Source: Chryseobacterium jejuense (lineage in GTDB: Bacteria; Bacteroidota; Bacteroidia; Flavobacteriales; Weeksellaceae). Taken from it: DNA of 64,000 nt. Shown here one piece after another: positions 37,416-46,953 of the stretch; the first letter of the stretch is position 1; each line of letters starts with the position of its first letter. The notes beneath the pieces are model-generated. The model had not been told where the DNA came from and ran no database searches. It was given only the letters and a program-made list of their open reading frames with translations. The translations under genes were made by a program, and so were the position numbers. Where the stretch lies: assembly GCF_900100075.1 (NCBI RefSeq), contig NZ_FNEG01000002.1:62001-126000 (forward strand). The letters run 5' to 3'.

Positions 37416-39584
37416 TTAGAATTTATAATTTACCTGTACGGCAAAGTTTCTAGGCTGAATTTGGTCAATATACCCACCTCTGAAGTAAGAGTTATATCCT
37501 ACTGAGTCAAAGATATTATTGAAGAATCCTCTTAATCCTACTCCATTTTTGAATGTATATCCTATCTGAGCATCAACGGTAGTATAATCAGGCATTTTAA
37601 ATGGTCTTTCACCAGGCTGCGTTCCATTCACGTGTCCATTATCTATTATTGCCTCAGTCTTATAATCATCAACAGGTCTAGTTCCTACATAATAAATTCC
37701 AGCCCCTATATCAAATCCATTTAAAACTCCTGTATTAAATTTATAATTTAACCATGCATTTGCAGTATGTTTCGGTGTATTTATCGGAGCTGAGCCATTT
37801 ACAAATGAAGGACTGTCCTGATACTGAGCATCTACAAATGCCCATCCTGTCATAACCTGAAGATTAGGTAGAATTTTACCGATTAATTCAACCTCTACTC
37901 CTTGTCTTTTTAGATCTCCAGCAAAAGCATATTTCCCTATTCCCTGACCATTACTTCCCAACAGTTCGTATGAAAGATTGTCTGTATTAATATTAAAGTA
38001 AGTAACATTAAATCTTAACCTCTCATTAAGCCAATCTGATTTGATCCCTGCTTCCCACTGTTTAGTAGTAGATGCCCCAACGGTACCTCCTGTTGCTAAC
38101 TGGTTATTGGAATTTCTTAGAGCAGTAGTACTTGTGTAGGAACCAAAAATATTCATATTCTCAATTGGAGAAATCATAATTCCAAATGATGGATTCCAAG
38201 CAAAGTCTGTTTCTTTATCAGAACCAATCAATCTGCTATAACGAAGTCCTAAATGAGCTTTTAAATATTTATTGAAAGTAATAACATCCTGTGCCATTAA
38301 TCCCATAGTTGGAGCTACTGTATTAACAGAGCTAGCTGTAGATGTTTTTATTTCAACCCCAGTAGGAAGAATATTGTTAATTTCATTCAAAACATTGATC
38401 TGATCAACATCTACTGCTTTATATGAAGTTGTTGTAACATTCGATTCTTTCCAATCGAAACCTACCTGAAAGGTATGTTTCATAAACCCGGTCATCACAT
38501 CTGCTCCTATGAAGTCAAATTGAAATACTTTATTCAAATCCTCTCTATCGGATCTGGTTAAAGTTCTATTACGGAATTCTGTTGGATTATTTTTTTTCAA
38601 AGGAGCTAACGCTGCACCAACAATTTCAGACTGGTAAGAAGAACTCATAAAAGCAGCTCTTAACTTTAACTTCTCAGTCAGCTTTCTTGTGGCTGTAGTT
38701 GAGAAATTAAATGTTTCAATTTTTGCGTTATCAGTAGAAAAACCTAGGAATTTTCTTCCTGGCATCTTATAAATTGCCTCAACATCTCCTTTTGCAAGAT
38801 TTACCGTTCCTCTGTCTGGTGTGGTATTATTGTGCATATAATCCATCTCAACAACAATTTCGGTTTTATCATCCGGACGGATTGCAATGGATGGATTTAC
38901 ATAGATACGATCTGTATTAACAAATCTTCTGAAACTATTATTATTTTGATAAGCAGCATTTAATCTTACTGCTATTTTTCCTTCTGAATCTAATACTCGT
39001 TGGAAGTCAACTGTTGGTCTAAAGAAATCCCAACTTCCATATCTGAAACCTACATTAGTCTGATTAATAAACTTAGGAACTTTTGTCACTACATTTATTA
39101 CCCCTCCTGCAGAACCAAGACCATCACCAATACCTTGTGTAACAGCTGCAGAACCTTTTATCACCTGAATACTTTCTACTCCCTGCATATCAGTAAGCAT
39201 TGCTCCTGTACGAAAATCTGAATCCATCTGAACTCCGTTTTTCAAAACAGGAACTCCTCTGTACCCTCTAATAGACATACTTTCTCTGATACCTCCATAA
39301 CTACCAAACTGAGTAACTCCTGGAACATTTTTAGCAACGTCAGTCACTGTTAATCCTCCCAAATCTTCAATTACTTTATAAGAAATCACTGAGATACTTT
39401 GGATCTGGTCTCTGGGCTTCAATGGAAGTCTTGTAATCGCTTCAAGACCTTCAGGCTGTTTTTTTCTTTCACCAAAAAGTTCTACTTCTTCAATTTTCTT
39501 ATGCTTAATTGAATCATTTGTCTTCTGTGCATTTGCAAAAACCCCACCTAATAATAGCAGAGAAAAGGATACTACTTTATTCAT
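37416..39584 (-). CDS. TonB-dependent siderophore receptor
   Basis: The 722-residue protein starts at the ATG at 39584. A frame opening at a TTG at 39602 overlaps the -7 box. It has a signal peptide (MNKVVSFSLLLLGGVFANA), a plug domain with ISVISYKVIEDLGGLTVTDV, NVPGVTQFGSYGGIRESMSI and VIKGSAAVTQGIGDGLGSAG, and a C-terminal beta-barrel ending in FAVQVNYKF with terminal Phe. It imports ferric siderophores across the outer membrane using TonB energy. An inverted repeat upstream of the promoter suggests metal-dependent control. Confidence 0.94.
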   Translation of the reverse strand: MNKVVSFSLLLLGGVFANAQKTNDSIKHKKIEEVELFGERKKQPEGLEAITRLPLKPRDQIQSISVISYKVIEDLGGLTVTDVAKNVPGVTQFGSYGGIRESMSIRGYRGVPVLKNGVQMDSDFRTGAMLTDMQGVESIQVIKGSAAVTQGIGDGLGSAGGVINVVTKVPKFINQTNVGFRYGSWDFFRPTVDFQRVLDSEGKIAVRLNAAYQNNNSFRRFVNTDRIYVNPSIAIRPDDKTEIVVEMDYMHNNTTPDRGTVNLAKGDVEAIYKMPGRKFLGFSTDNAKIETFNFSTTATRKLTEKLKLRAAFMSSSYQSEIVGAALAPLKKNNPTEFRNRTLTRSDREDLNKVFQFDFIGADVMTGFMKHTFQVGFDWKESNVTTTSYKAVDVDQINVLNEINNILPTGVEIKTSTASSVNTVAPTMGLMAQDVITFNKYLKAHLGLRYSRLIGSDKETDFAWNPSFGIMISPIENMNIFGSYTSTTALRNSNNQLATGGTVGASTTKQWEAGIKSDWLNERLRFNVTYFNINTDNLSYELLGSNGQGIGKYAFAGDLKRQGVEVELIGKILPNLQVMTGWAFVDAQYQDSPSFVNGSAPINTPKHTANAWLNYKFNTGVLNGFDIGAGIYYVGTRPVDDYKTEAIIDNGHVNGTQPGERPFKMPDYTTVDAQIGYTFKNGVGLRGFFNNIFDSVGYNSYFRGGYIDQIQPRNFAVQVNYKF

Positions 39585-39599
39585 CTGATAACTTTTTTG

Positions 39600-39657
39600 C
39601 AAAATTATTATTTTTAATAATTCTAAATAAATAAACTAAGGTGACATATCTCACCTT
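39600..39657 (-). promoter_or_regulatory. Promoter and palindromic site of the siderophore receptor operon
   Basis: TAATTTTG on the minus strand (39607-39600) matches the -7 box, giving a leader of about 9 nt. Thirty bp upstream, AAGGTGA-N6-TCACCTT (39638-39657) is an exact inverted repeat. The size and symmetry suit a dimeric metal-dependent regulator of DtxR/IdeR or Fur type, or an activator. Confidence 0.6.
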
Positions 39658-39874
39658 GCTAACAGCAGACAATATGAGATCAACAATGCTGTCACAATTG
39701 TATTTACAATATACTAACAGACTTATTCATACATTGAATATTACCTTTCCATATTACCTGATGAATACCAATAATAAAATCAAAAAAAATGCATTTAAAA
39801 AAGAGGTAAGTGATTGTATGATTATACTTTATATTTCGTTTCGGAATATAAAAGAAGGTTTTTATACAAAAAAA

Positions 39875-39900
39875 AATCCGTTCCTAAAAAGGAACGGATT
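39875..39900 (-). terminator. Terminator of rpsL-rpsG-fusA-rpsJ
   Basis: AATCCGTTCC and GGAACGGATT form a perfect stem with a 6-nt loop, followed on the minus strand by a run of T. This marks the true 3' end of the str operon after rpsJ. Confidence 0.9.
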
Positions 39901-39927
39901 GTATAATCATTGCAAAGTATGCAGTTA

Positions 39928-40233
39928 TCACACTTTAATTTCAACGTCTACACCTGAAGGAAGTTCTAATTTCATTAGAGCATCAACAGTTTTAGAAGAA
40001 GAAGAGTAAATATCCATTAGTCTCTTGTGAGCTGATAATTGGAACTGCTCTCTTGCTTTTTTGTTTACGTGCGGAGATCTCAATACTGTGAAGATTCTCT
40101 TATTCGTTGGCAATGGAATTGGGCCGTTTACAACAGCACCAGTAGCCTTTACCGTTTTTACGATTTTCTCAGCAGACTTATCTACTAAGTTATAATCGTA
40201 AGATTTTAGTTTTATTCTGATTCTTTGTGACAT
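39928..40233 (-). CDS. rpsJ: 30S ribosomal protein S10
   Basis: The 101-residue protein begins [20 protein letters not shown] and has [20 protein letters not shown] and [20 protein letters not shown], diagnostic of S10. It is part of the 30S head and, as NusE, of antitermination complexes. Normally it precedes rplC directly; here it ends the str operon and is followed by a terminator, with rplC 19 kb away. Confidence 0.98.
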   Translation of the reverse strand: MSQRIRIKLKSYDYNLVDKSAEKIVKTVKATGAVVNGPIPLPTNKRIFTVLRSPHVNKKAREQFQLSAHKRLMDIYSSSSKTVDALMKLELPSGVDVEIKV

Positions 40234-40249
40234 TTCTTTAATTTAAAAA

Positions 40250-42367
40250 TTAACCTTTTGCTTTAGCTATGATATCTTCAGCAACGTTTTGTGGAGTAGC
40301 TTGATACTTCTCTAATTCCATAGAAGAAGTAGCTCTTCCTGATGAAAGTGTTCTTAGAGTAGTAACATATCCAAACATTTCAGAAAGTGGAACTGAACCT
40401 TTGATTACAACAGCACCGTTCTTTTCTTCCTGACCACTGATAGTACCTCTTCTTTTGTTAAGGTCACCAATGATGTTACCCATATATTCTTCTGGAGTTA
40501 CAACTTCCAGTTTCATAATAGGCTCCATAATTACTGGCTTAGCAGCACGTCCCGCTTCTTTAAATCCTAATTTAGCAGCCATTTCAAAAGAAAGAGCATC
40601 AGAATCCACTGCGTGGAAAGATCCGTCTTTAAGAATAACTTTAATACCTTCAACTTCGAAACCAGCCAAAGGACCGTTCTTCATTGCAGCTTTAAAGCCT
40701 TTTTCAATTGCAGGAACAAATTCTCTAGGAACGTTACCACCTTTGATCTCATTGATGAATTCTAAACCAATTTTACCTTCGTCTGCAGGTCCTAGTTCAA
40801 ATACAATATCAGCAAATTTACCTTTACCACCAGATTGTTTTTTGTAAACTTCTCTGTGTTGAGCAACTCTTGTTAAGTTTTCTTTGTATTCTACTTGAGG
40901 TTGTCCTTGGTTAACTTCAACTTTGAACTCTCTTCTCATACGGTCAACAATGATATCTAAGTGAAGCTCACCCATACCAGAGATAATCGTTTGTCCAGAA
41001 GCTTCGTCAGTTCTAACCGTAAACGTAGGATCTTCTTCAGCCAATTTAGCTAAAGCGTTACCCATTTTATCCTGGTCAGCTTTAGTTTTAGGCTCAACAG
41101 CGATACCAATTACCGGATCAGGGAAAACCATCGATTCAAGAATGATTGGGTTTTTCTCGTCACACATTGTATCACCAGTTTTGATAGATTTGAAACCTAC
41201 CGCAGCTCCAATATCACCAGCTTCAATATATTCTACTGGGTTTTGCTTGTTAGCGTGCATTTGATAGATTCTAGAGATTCTTTCTTTATCTCCTGAACGA
41301 GTGTTCAAGATATAAGAACCTGCATCTAATCTTCCAGAGTATGCTCTGAAGAATGCTAATCTTCCCACGAATGGGTCAGTAGCAATCTTAAATGCTAAAG
41401 CCGAGAAAGGCTCGTTTACGTCTGGTTTTCTTGTAATTTCAGCGTCTGTTCTTGGATCAGTACCTTTGATATCATCTTTATCCAATGGAGAAGGCAAGTA
41501 TTTACATACTGCATCCAACATAAACTGTACTCCTTTATTCTTGAATGAAGAACCACAAGTCATTGGGATAATAGATAAATCGATAGTAGCAGCTCTCAAT
41601 GCAGCATTGATTTCTTCTTCTGTAATTGAATCCGGATCTTCGAAGAATTTCTCCATCAAAGTTTCGTCATATTCAGAAACAGCTTCAACTAATTTCTCTC
41701 TATATTCAAGAACCTCATCTTTCATGTCTTCAGGAATTGGAACTACCTCGAAAGTAGCACCTTGTCCAGCTTCATCCCAGATTATCGCTCTGTTTTTAAT
41801 TAAGTCTACAACTCCTTTGAAATCTTCTTCAGCACCGATTGGTAAAACGATTGGAACTGCGTTAGATCCTAACATACTCTTAACCTGGTTTACCACGTTA
41901 AGGAAGTCAGCACCTTGTCTGTCCATTTTGTTTACGAATCCCATTCTAGCAACTTTGTAGTTGTCAGCAAGTCTCCAGTTTGTTTCAGACTGAGGCTCTA
42001 CTCCATCTACTGCTGAGAATAAGAATACCAATCCATCTAATACTCTTAAAGATCTGTTTACTTCTACAGTGAAGTCAACGTGTCCTGGTGTATCAATGAT
42101 GTTGAAGTGGTAAGGTTTAGTATCTGCTAAAGGTTTTCCTTGATCTGTTGGAAAGTTCCAAGAACAAGTAGTTGCAGCAGAAGTAATAGTAATACCTCTT
42201 TCCGCTTCCTGCTCCATCCAGTCCATTGTAGAAGCACCATCGTGAACTTCTCCAATTTTGTGGTTTACACCTGTATAGAATAAAATCCTTTCTGTAGTGG
42301 TAGTCTTACCTGCATCAATGTGAGCAGCGATACCAATATTTCTTGTAAATTTAAGATCTCTTCCCAT
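40250..42367 (-). CDS. fusA: Elongation factor G
   Basis: The 705-residue translational GTPase begins with the P-loop [15 protein letters not shown], has switch [22 protein letters not shown] and [10 protein letters not shown] for guanine recognition, and domain IV/V motifs near the C-terminus ([20 protein letters not shown]). It translocates tRNA and mRNA on the ribosome. Between rpsG and rpsJ (6 and 16 bp gaps). Length and order match the main EF-G of Bacteroidetes. Confidence 0.98.
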   Translation of the reverse strand: MGRDLKFTRNIGIAAHIDAGKTTTTERILFYTGVNHKIGEVHDGASTMDWMEQEAERGITITSAATTCSWNFPTDQGKPLADTKPYHFNIIDTPGHVDFTVEVNRSLRVLDGLVFLFSAVDGVEPQSETNWRLADNYKVARMGFVNKMDRQGADFLNVVNQVKSMLGSNAVPIVLPIGAEEDFKGVVDLIKNRAIIWDEAGQGATFEVVPIPEDMKDEVLEYREKLVEAVSEYDETLMEKFFEDPDSITEEEINAALRAATIDLSIIPMTCGSSFKNKGVQFMLDAVCKYLPSPLDKDDIKGTDPRTDAEITRKPDVNEPFSALAFKIATDPFVGRLAFFRAYSGRLDAGSYILNTRSGDKERISRIYQMHANKQNPVEYIEAGDIGAAVGFKSIKTGDTMCDEKNPIILESMVFPDPVIGIAVEPKTKADQDKMGNALAKLAEEDPTFTVRTDEASGQTIISGMGELHLDIIVDRMRREFKVEVNQGQPQVEYKENLTRVAQHREVYKKQSGGKGKFADIVFELGPADEGKIGLEFINEIKGGNVPREFVPAIEKGFKAAMKNGPLAGFEVEGIKVILKDGSFHAVDSDALSFEMAAKLGFKEAGRAAKPVIMEPIMKLEVVTPEEYMGNIIGDLNKRRGTISGQEEKNGAVVIKGSVPLSEMFGYVTTLRTLSSGRATSSMELEKYQATPQNVAEDIIAKAKG

Positions 42368-42373
42368 TTCAGA

Positions 42374-42850
42374 TTAGAATTTGAAGTGTGAGAAAGCTTT
42401 GTTAGCTTCCGCCATTTTGTGAGTATCAGATTTCTTTTTGAAAGCTGCACCTTCTTCTCTTGAAGCAGCTACAACTTCATTAGCTAATTTCAAAGCCATA
42501 GACTTATCATTTCTCTTTTTAGAGTAGCTAATTAACCATTTCATTGCCATAGAAATTTTTCTATCAGCTCTGATTGGCATAGGAATCTGGAAGTTAGCTC
42601 CCCCTACTCTTCTAGAACGTACTTCTACGTGAGGCATAACGTTTGTTAATGCATCTTTCCAGATTTCAAGTGCTGTTTTCTCAGTTTCTCCTTTTTTAGT
42701 TTCTACGATTTCTAATGCATCATAGAAAATTTTGAATGCGATTGACTTCTTACCGTCAAGCATTAAGTTGTTTACGAATCTCGTTACCAATTGATCATTA
42801 AATTTCGGATCTGGTAACAACGGTCTTTTTTTCGCTTTTGTCTTTCTCAT
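42374..42850 (-). CDS. rpsG: 30S ribosomal protein S7
   Basis: The 158-residue protein begins [20 protein letters not shown] and contains [20 protein letters not shown] and the platform segment [18 protein letters not shown]. It starts assembly of the 30S head. It lies 23 bp after rpsL. Confidence 0.98.
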   Translation of the reverse strand: MRKTKAKKRPLLPDPKFNDQLVTRFVNNLMLDGKKSIAFKIFYDALEIVETKKGETEKTALEIWKDALTNVMPHVEVRSRRVGGANFQIPMPIRADRKISMAMKWLISYSKKRNDKSMALKLANEVVAASREEGAAFKKKSDTHKMAEANKAFSHFKF

Positions 42851-42873
42851 TGCTTTTGTACCTTATTTAATGA

Positions 42874-43287
42874 TTATTTTTTCTTTCCTTTTGCAGGAGC
42901 TGCAGCAGCTTGTCCTGGTTTAGGTCTCTTAGCTCCGTACTTAGATCTTCTCTGAGTTCTTCCATTTACACCAGCTGTGTCTAATGCACCTCTTACGATG
43001 TGGTAACGTACTCCCGGTAGGTCTTTCACCCTTCCGCCTCTAACCAATACTATCGAGTGCTCTTGAAGATTATGTCCTTCGCCCGGGATATAGGCGTTAA
43101 CTTCTTTACCGTTAGAAAGTCTTACCCTTGCAACTTTTCTAAGTGCAGAGTTAGGTTTCTTAGGTGTAGTTGTATATACTCTCGTACATACACCACGTCT
43201 TTGTGGACAAGAATCAAGGGCAGCCGATTTGCTCTTCTTGGCAAGCGTGGCTCTTCCTTTTCTTACTAATTGTTGAATAGTAGGCAT
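42874..43287 (-). CDS. rpsL: 30S ribosomal protein S12
   Basis: The 137-residue protein begins [20 protein letters not shown] and has the decoding loops [19 protein letters not shown] and [20 protein letters not shown]. The Lys residues in both loops (TPKKPNS, RVKDLPG), where streptomycin resistance changes occur, are wild type. It has a small Ala/Lys-rich C-terminal extension. First gene of the str operon, with a textbook promoter directly upstream. Confidence 0.98.
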   Translation of the reverse strand: MPTIQQLVRKGRATLAKKSKSAALDSCPQRRGVCTRVYTTTPKKPNSALRKVARVRLSNGKEVNAYIPGEGHNLQEHSIVLVRGGRVKDLPGVRYHIVRGALDTAGVNGRTQRRSKYGAKRPKPGQAAAAPAKGKKK

Positions 43288-43311
43288 TTAATTGCTTTTT
43301 ATTTTAGGGTG

Positions 43312-43341
43312 CAAAAATAATAATATTTTTTTAATTGACAA
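43312..43341 (-). promoter_or_regulatory. Promoter of rpsL-rpsG-fusA-rpsJ
   Basis: TTG (43341-43339), a 19-bp spacer and TATTTTTG (43319-43312) on the minus strand match the Bacteroidetes promoter. Transcription should begin near 43305, giving a leader of about 18 nt. Confidence 0.82.
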
Positions 43342-43400
43342 GCAGTTATGGAATTTTATTTTACAAGAAATTTTATCCATTTGTTTCCAAAACCACCGAA

Positions 43401-43448
43401 AACCTCCATTACTTTTATGTTATTGAATCATTTTAAGTAATGGAGGTT
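43401..43448 (-). terminator. Putative terminator after the phosphodiesterase gene
   Basis: The 14-bp arms AACCTCCATTACTT and AAGTAATGGAGGTT flank a 20-nt loop. A TTTT tract follows on the minus strand. The loop is long for a simple terminator. Confidence 0.55.
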
Positions 43449-43468
43449 AGTATCAAAAAATCAAAGTT

Positions 43469-44428
43469 TTATTTAAAGGCATCCTTTATTATTTTTCCTT
43501 TCATGTATTGTGCAGGAACTCCTAAAAGTTCTGCCATTGTACTTGCAATATCAATTTGCTCATAGTTTCCTGTGCTGATAGTTGTATTCTTTTTAAAATC
43601 AGGTCCCATGGCAAAAAACTCTATGTGTCTGCATCCCTCACAATCATCTCCATGGTTTCTGAATCCTCCTTTACTATCCAAATGTCTTCCATGATCATTA
43701 GAAACAATTAAAGTTGTTTTATCCTTATAAGCAGGCAGAGACTGAATATAATCCCAGATCTCTTTAATAGAAGCATCTGTTGTTCTTATGGCCTGAATGT
43801 ATTCATTATACTTATTATCATGTCCATATGAATCTACATCCTTAAGGTTGATCACAATCATATTCGGACTATACTTTTTCATGATCTCTTTCGTATTGGT
43901 CATAGTAACAGCATCAGCTCTATATCCTGATCCGTTTCCACTTACTCCACAATCTACACTTGGCTGGTACTTTCCTTTCCAGTCTGTCAGTTTACAATCA
44001 TTTAAAACTTCCAGTTTATCTTTGGAAGCAATCACCCATGCTTTTGTTTTATCTGCTCCGGTAAACTTTAACCATTGCTGCATCACAGAAGGATATCCTG
44101 GTAATTCAGTTCCGTCATTAACGATATTCTCATATACTCCTGAACACATAGCACTATGTCCTGGATTGGTGTTTGTAGTACCGTTGTTTTTAAAATTACT
44201 AATGAAAACACCCTGATTCAATAGGTTAACCCTGTTAGGGATATTCTCTTTATTGGTACCTTCCCATGTTTCAGAAATACGTGGGCCGTCAACAACAAGA
44301 AGAATTACATTTTTAGTCTGATATTTACTTTCAACTTTAGGGTCTTTAATGATCTGTGCTTCTGTATCATTATTACTGCATGAAAACAGAAAAAATGATA
44401 AGACAGAATACAGGAAAAACTTCTTCAT
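43469..44428 (-). CDS. Alkaline-phosphatase-superfamily lipoprotein (nucleotide pyrophosphatase/phosphodiesterase-like)
   Basis: The 319-residue protein has a lipoprotein signal (SFFLFSC, Cys at residue 17). Metal and catalytic motifs of the superfamily can be placed: VILLVVDGPR (metal Asp47), TTNTNPGHSAM (nucleophile Thr87), KDVDSYGHDNKY (metal Asp and His) and VSNDHGRHL (metal Asp and His), followed by FRNHGDD. It probably hydrolyses phosphomonoesters or diesters in the periplasm or at the surface; the substrate cannot be read from sequence. Single gene. Confidence 0.88.
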   Translation of the reverse strand: MKKFFLYSVLSFFLFSCSNNDTEAQIIKDPKVESKYQTKNVILLVVDGPRISETWEGTNKENIPNRVNLLNQGVFISNFKNNGTTNTNPGHSAMCSGVYENIVNDGTELPGYPSVMQQWLKFTGADKTKAWVIASKDKLEVLNDCKLTDWKGKYQPSVDCGVSGNGSGYRADAVTMTNTKEIMKKYSPNMIVINLKDVDSYGHDNKYNEYIQAIRTTDASIKEIWDYIQSLPAYKDKTTLIVSNDHGRHLDSKGGFRNHGDDCEGCRHIEFFAMGPDFKKNTTISTGNYEQIDIASTMAELLGVPAQYMKGKIIKDAFK

Positions 44429-44459
44429 AGCTTTTTTACTTTATATTATATTTCGAGTG

Positions 44460-44467
44460 CAAAGCTA
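44460..44467 (-). promoter_or_regulatory. -7 element of the phosphodiesterase-like gene
   Basis: TAGCTTTG on the minus strand matches TAnnTTTG and lies 32 bp before the start codon. No -33 box is evident. Confidence 0.5.
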
Positions 44468-44582
44468 GAAAACTCAATCTCCGGGTTTATTAACAAATTG
44501 TTATCTATTCCTTAAGAATTTAAGAAGAAAATCAACAAAACGGGAAATAAAGAACATCTGAAAAGAAGACTATCATTGGTAT

Positions 44583-46196
44583 CTATTCTATAATTGTAAC
44601 GGTAACGTTTTTATTCCAATCAAATTTTTTGATATTTTGTTTCAGTTCTTCCAGGTTCTTCGTATCTATAGAATATATAGAAACTTCCAGTCTTGCTACA
44701 GTTATCTTATCTTCAATTTTTAAAGTGCCTGCTTTTTTCCAATAAGAAGGAACATAACCTTGCAACCAACCTTCATATACAACAGCAATATCGTATTGAT
44801 GATCCAGACAATACTTACTAAGAAAATTCCCGAATTTTTGATCAAACCCTTTTTTATTTTCATTAAAATGAATTGTTTCTACAGAAGCAAGACCGGCAAT
44901 ATCCAATAAATGAATATTCGTAAAATAGCTGATCGCTCCAATATCATTGGCTACTACCTTAGAAGTATTATAAAACTGATGTAAAAATTTTGCAGATTGC
45001 ACCTGCTGTTCATAAATATTTTTTCCTCCATTACTCATTATAGGATGAGCCACACAGCATTTATATAGCATAAGAAAAACATTTGCCGCAATAAGCAAAC
45101 TTACCAGCTTTTCTTTTCTAATATAATTAGTAAAATTGAAGAACAGATCTTTACATTTTAGTATTAATACCATACAAAAACCTGTAAGAATATATGCTTC
45201 ATATCGTAAGAGTCCTTTTAAATCGGCAAACATAGCATGACAGATCATTACCAGTGAGAATACAATTAATAAAAAGTTATCTTTTAAAACTTCTCTGAAT
45301 GTTTTCATCCTAACATCTCTGTAAATGAATATTACACACAACAAGAGAGGAAAAAAACCTATTTTATAAAAACTAATATTCAGCAAAAGATTATCCAGCA
45401 AAATCACTTTAAGCTGTCCTAAAACATTTGCATCAAGGCTTAATTTTGTTCCTTTTACCACTACTGAGTTAGGAAAGAAATAACCATCCTGCTGATAATT
45501 GTAAGCGCAGAATGCTATGATAGGTATGAATCCCAGCAGTAAAATGAATAATGCCTCCTTCCATTTTCTGACAAGAACAAACATAAAAGCCAGAATTACG
45601 AAGTAAAACATACTTTCGAAGCGGACTAATCCCATTAACAGCAAACTGAAATAAAAACCAAATACAGCAAGCTTCCTATCTTTATAATGGGAAAGACAAA
45701 GGATATTAACAACAAACAAAAAGATCTGGAAAACATGTTCCATCCCTGAAAGAATATTCAAAGGAAGCACAATAAAGAATGTCGTAAAAAGTACGGCTAA
45801 AACTGTTTTTTTAACCTCTTTAAAAACTTCTGCATAATATTCAGAAAGAACATAAAGAGTTGCAATGCTAAAGATAACATTGAAATATAGCGGAATTTGA
45901 TCGTTGTTTCCAAAAACCTTAATCAAGACACTCAGTATGTAGGTAAATAATGGAGAAGAGGAAGTAGAGGAAAACTGATATCTTGTCATTCCCCATACTT
46001 CATACAATGCAAAATTCTTCGCCATTGCAAGGTGAATGTAGGCATCATCCAGTAGATAGATGTAATGTCCGTCAGTTTTCAGAACAGAATTAATATAATA
46101 CAACAGACATACTGAAAAAAAAAGGGTAAAAGACAGTAAGAAACTGCGTAACCCTATATTTCGAATTATTCCCATCTTAAAATTAAATATAAACAT
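44583..46196 (-). CDS. Polytopic GT-C type glycosyltransferase-like membrane protein
   Basis: The 537-residue protein has about eleven membrane segments between residues 12 and 395 and a hydrophilic C-terminal domain of about 130 residues. The first periplasmic loop carries LLDDAYIHLAMAKNFA, an acidic pair after the first helix as in GT-39/GT-83-like lipid-linked sugar transferases, and YQFSSTSSSPLFTYILSVLI. It probably transfers a sugar from a lipid carrier to an envelope glycan or protein. An internal ATG at 46175 is an alternative start, as a TATATTTA box-like sequence lies inside the first codons. Single gene. Confidence 0.75.
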   Translation of the reverse strand: MFIFNFKMGIIRNIGLRSFLLSFTLFFSVCLLYYINSVLKTDGHYIYLLDDAYIHLAMAKNFALYEVWGMTRYQFSSTSSSPLFTYILSVLIKVFGNNDQIPLYFNVIFSIATLYVLSEYYAEVFKEVKKTVLAVLFTTFFIVLPLNILSGMEHVFQIFLFVVNILCLSHYKDRKLAVFGFYFSLLLMGLVRFESMFYFVILAFMFVLVRKWKEALFILLLGFIPIIAFCAYNYQQDGYFFPNSVVVKGTKLSLDANVLGQLKVILLDNLLLNISFYKIGFFPLLLCVIFIYRDVRMKTFREVLKDNFLLIVFSLVMICHAMFADLKGLLRYEAYILTGFCMVLILKCKDLFFNFTNYIRKEKLVSLLIAANVFLMLYKCCVAHPIMSNGGKNIYEQQVQSAKFLHQFYNTSKVVANDIGAISYFTNIHLLDIAGLASVETIHFNENKKGFDQKFGNFLSKYCLDHQYDIAVVYEGWLQGYVPSYWKKAGTLKIEDKITVARLEVSIYSIDTKNLEELKQNIKKFDWNKNVTVTIIE

Positions 46197-46353
46197 TGAT
46201 TGGCTGAAAATTCAGTCAGTGATTTCAGTCCTCCCCTTCTTATTACAGGTAAAACCTTCATCATTTGCAATATTAATACTTCCAAACTATTTTAAAAAAT
46301 TTTCTTATAGTTATCATCTATTGATATACGGAGTTATTCGGCATGATATTTCG

Positions 46354-46361
46354 TAAATTTG
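46354..46361 (+). promoter_or_regulatory. -7 element of dps
   Basis: TAAATTTG matches TAnnTTTG and overlaps the longer reading frame's ATG (46359), so translation must start at 46383. Confidence 0.55.
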
Positions 46362-46382
46362 AGATATATAAAAGATAAACTT

Positions 46383-46859
46383 ATGAAAAACGCGAGTATT
46401 ATTGGGCTTAAAGAAGCCGATTGCAAGAAAATAGCAGAAAAATTAAATGCACTTTTAGCCAATTATTCTATATTTTATCAGAACACAAGAGGTTCTCACT
46501 GGAATATCAAAGGAGATCAGTTTTTTACGCTTCACCCAAAGTTTGAAGAACTTTACAATAGCTTAGTTTTAAAAATTGATGAAATTGCAGAAAGAATCCT
46601 GACCTTAGGAGCGACTCCTGCACACAACTACTCAGATTATTTAAAAGTAGCCACCATCAAAGAAAGCAAAGAAGTAACTGATGGGACTAAAAGTGTTGAA
46701 CAAATTCTAAATTCATTCAAAGTTGTGATTGATCTTCAGAGAGAGCTTTTAGACATTACAGATCAGGCAGGTGATGAAGGTACCAACTCTCAGATGAGCG
46801 ACTACATTACCGAGCAAGAGAAAGAAGTTTGGATGTACAATTCTTATTTGGGGAAATAA
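46383..46859 (+). CDS. dps: Dps-family DNA-binding/ferritin-like protein
   Basis: The 158-residue protein starts MKNASIIGLKEADCKKIAEK at 46383. It has the Dps ferroxidase signatures NTRGSHWNIKGDQFFTLHPK and FEELYNSLVLKIDEIAERIL, with His and Asp/Glu residues in place for the inter-subunit iron site. It forms a 12-mer that oxidises and stores iron with peroxide and protects DNA. The N-terminal tail is short, so strong DNA binding is uncertain. Single gene with a terminator at 46887. Confidence 0.94.
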   Translation: MKNASIIGLKEADCKKIAEKLNALLANYSIFYQNTRGSHWNIKGDQFFTLHPKFEELYNSLVLKIDEIAERILTLGATPAHNYSDYLKVATIKESKEVTDGTKSVEQILNSFKVVIDLQRELLDITDQAGDEGTNSQMSDYITEQEKEVWMYNSYLGK

Positions 46860-46886
46860 ACCGATAAGATCATCAAAATATTTCAA

Positions 46887-46914
46887 AAAAATCGCCTTAC
46901 ATTTAGGCGATTTT
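46887..46914 (+). terminator. Terminator of dps
   Basis: AAAATCGCCT and AGGCGATTTT pair with a 7-nt loop and are followed by TTTTTAATTTTT. Confidence 0.85.
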
Positions 46915-46926
46915 ATTTTTAATTTT

Positions 46927-46934
46927 TATATTTG
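46927..46934 (+). promoter_or_regulatory. -7 element of pncB
   Basis: TATATTTG matches TAnnTTTG, 19 bp before the pncB start codon. Confidence 0.55.
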
Positions 46935-46953
46935 CGTTAAAATTACACATATC

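Larger units (their letters stand above)
39585..39927. other. Intergenic region between the receptor gene and rpsJ
   Basis: These 343 bp hold the receptor promoter with its palindrome and the rpsJ terminator. The remaining AT-rich stretch (39658-39870) carries nothing I can support. A plus-strand frame here runs antisense into rpsJ and is rejected. Confidence 0.5.

Noticed and set aside
39641..40009. 122-codon plus-strand frame
   Set aside because: It runs through the rpsJ terminator and antisense into rpsJ, so it is most likely chance.
43401..43448. Regulatory RNA or riboswitch next to rpsL
   Set aside because: The 14-bp stem lies just after the stop of the neighbouring gene and is followed by T on that strand, so a terminator is the simpler reading.
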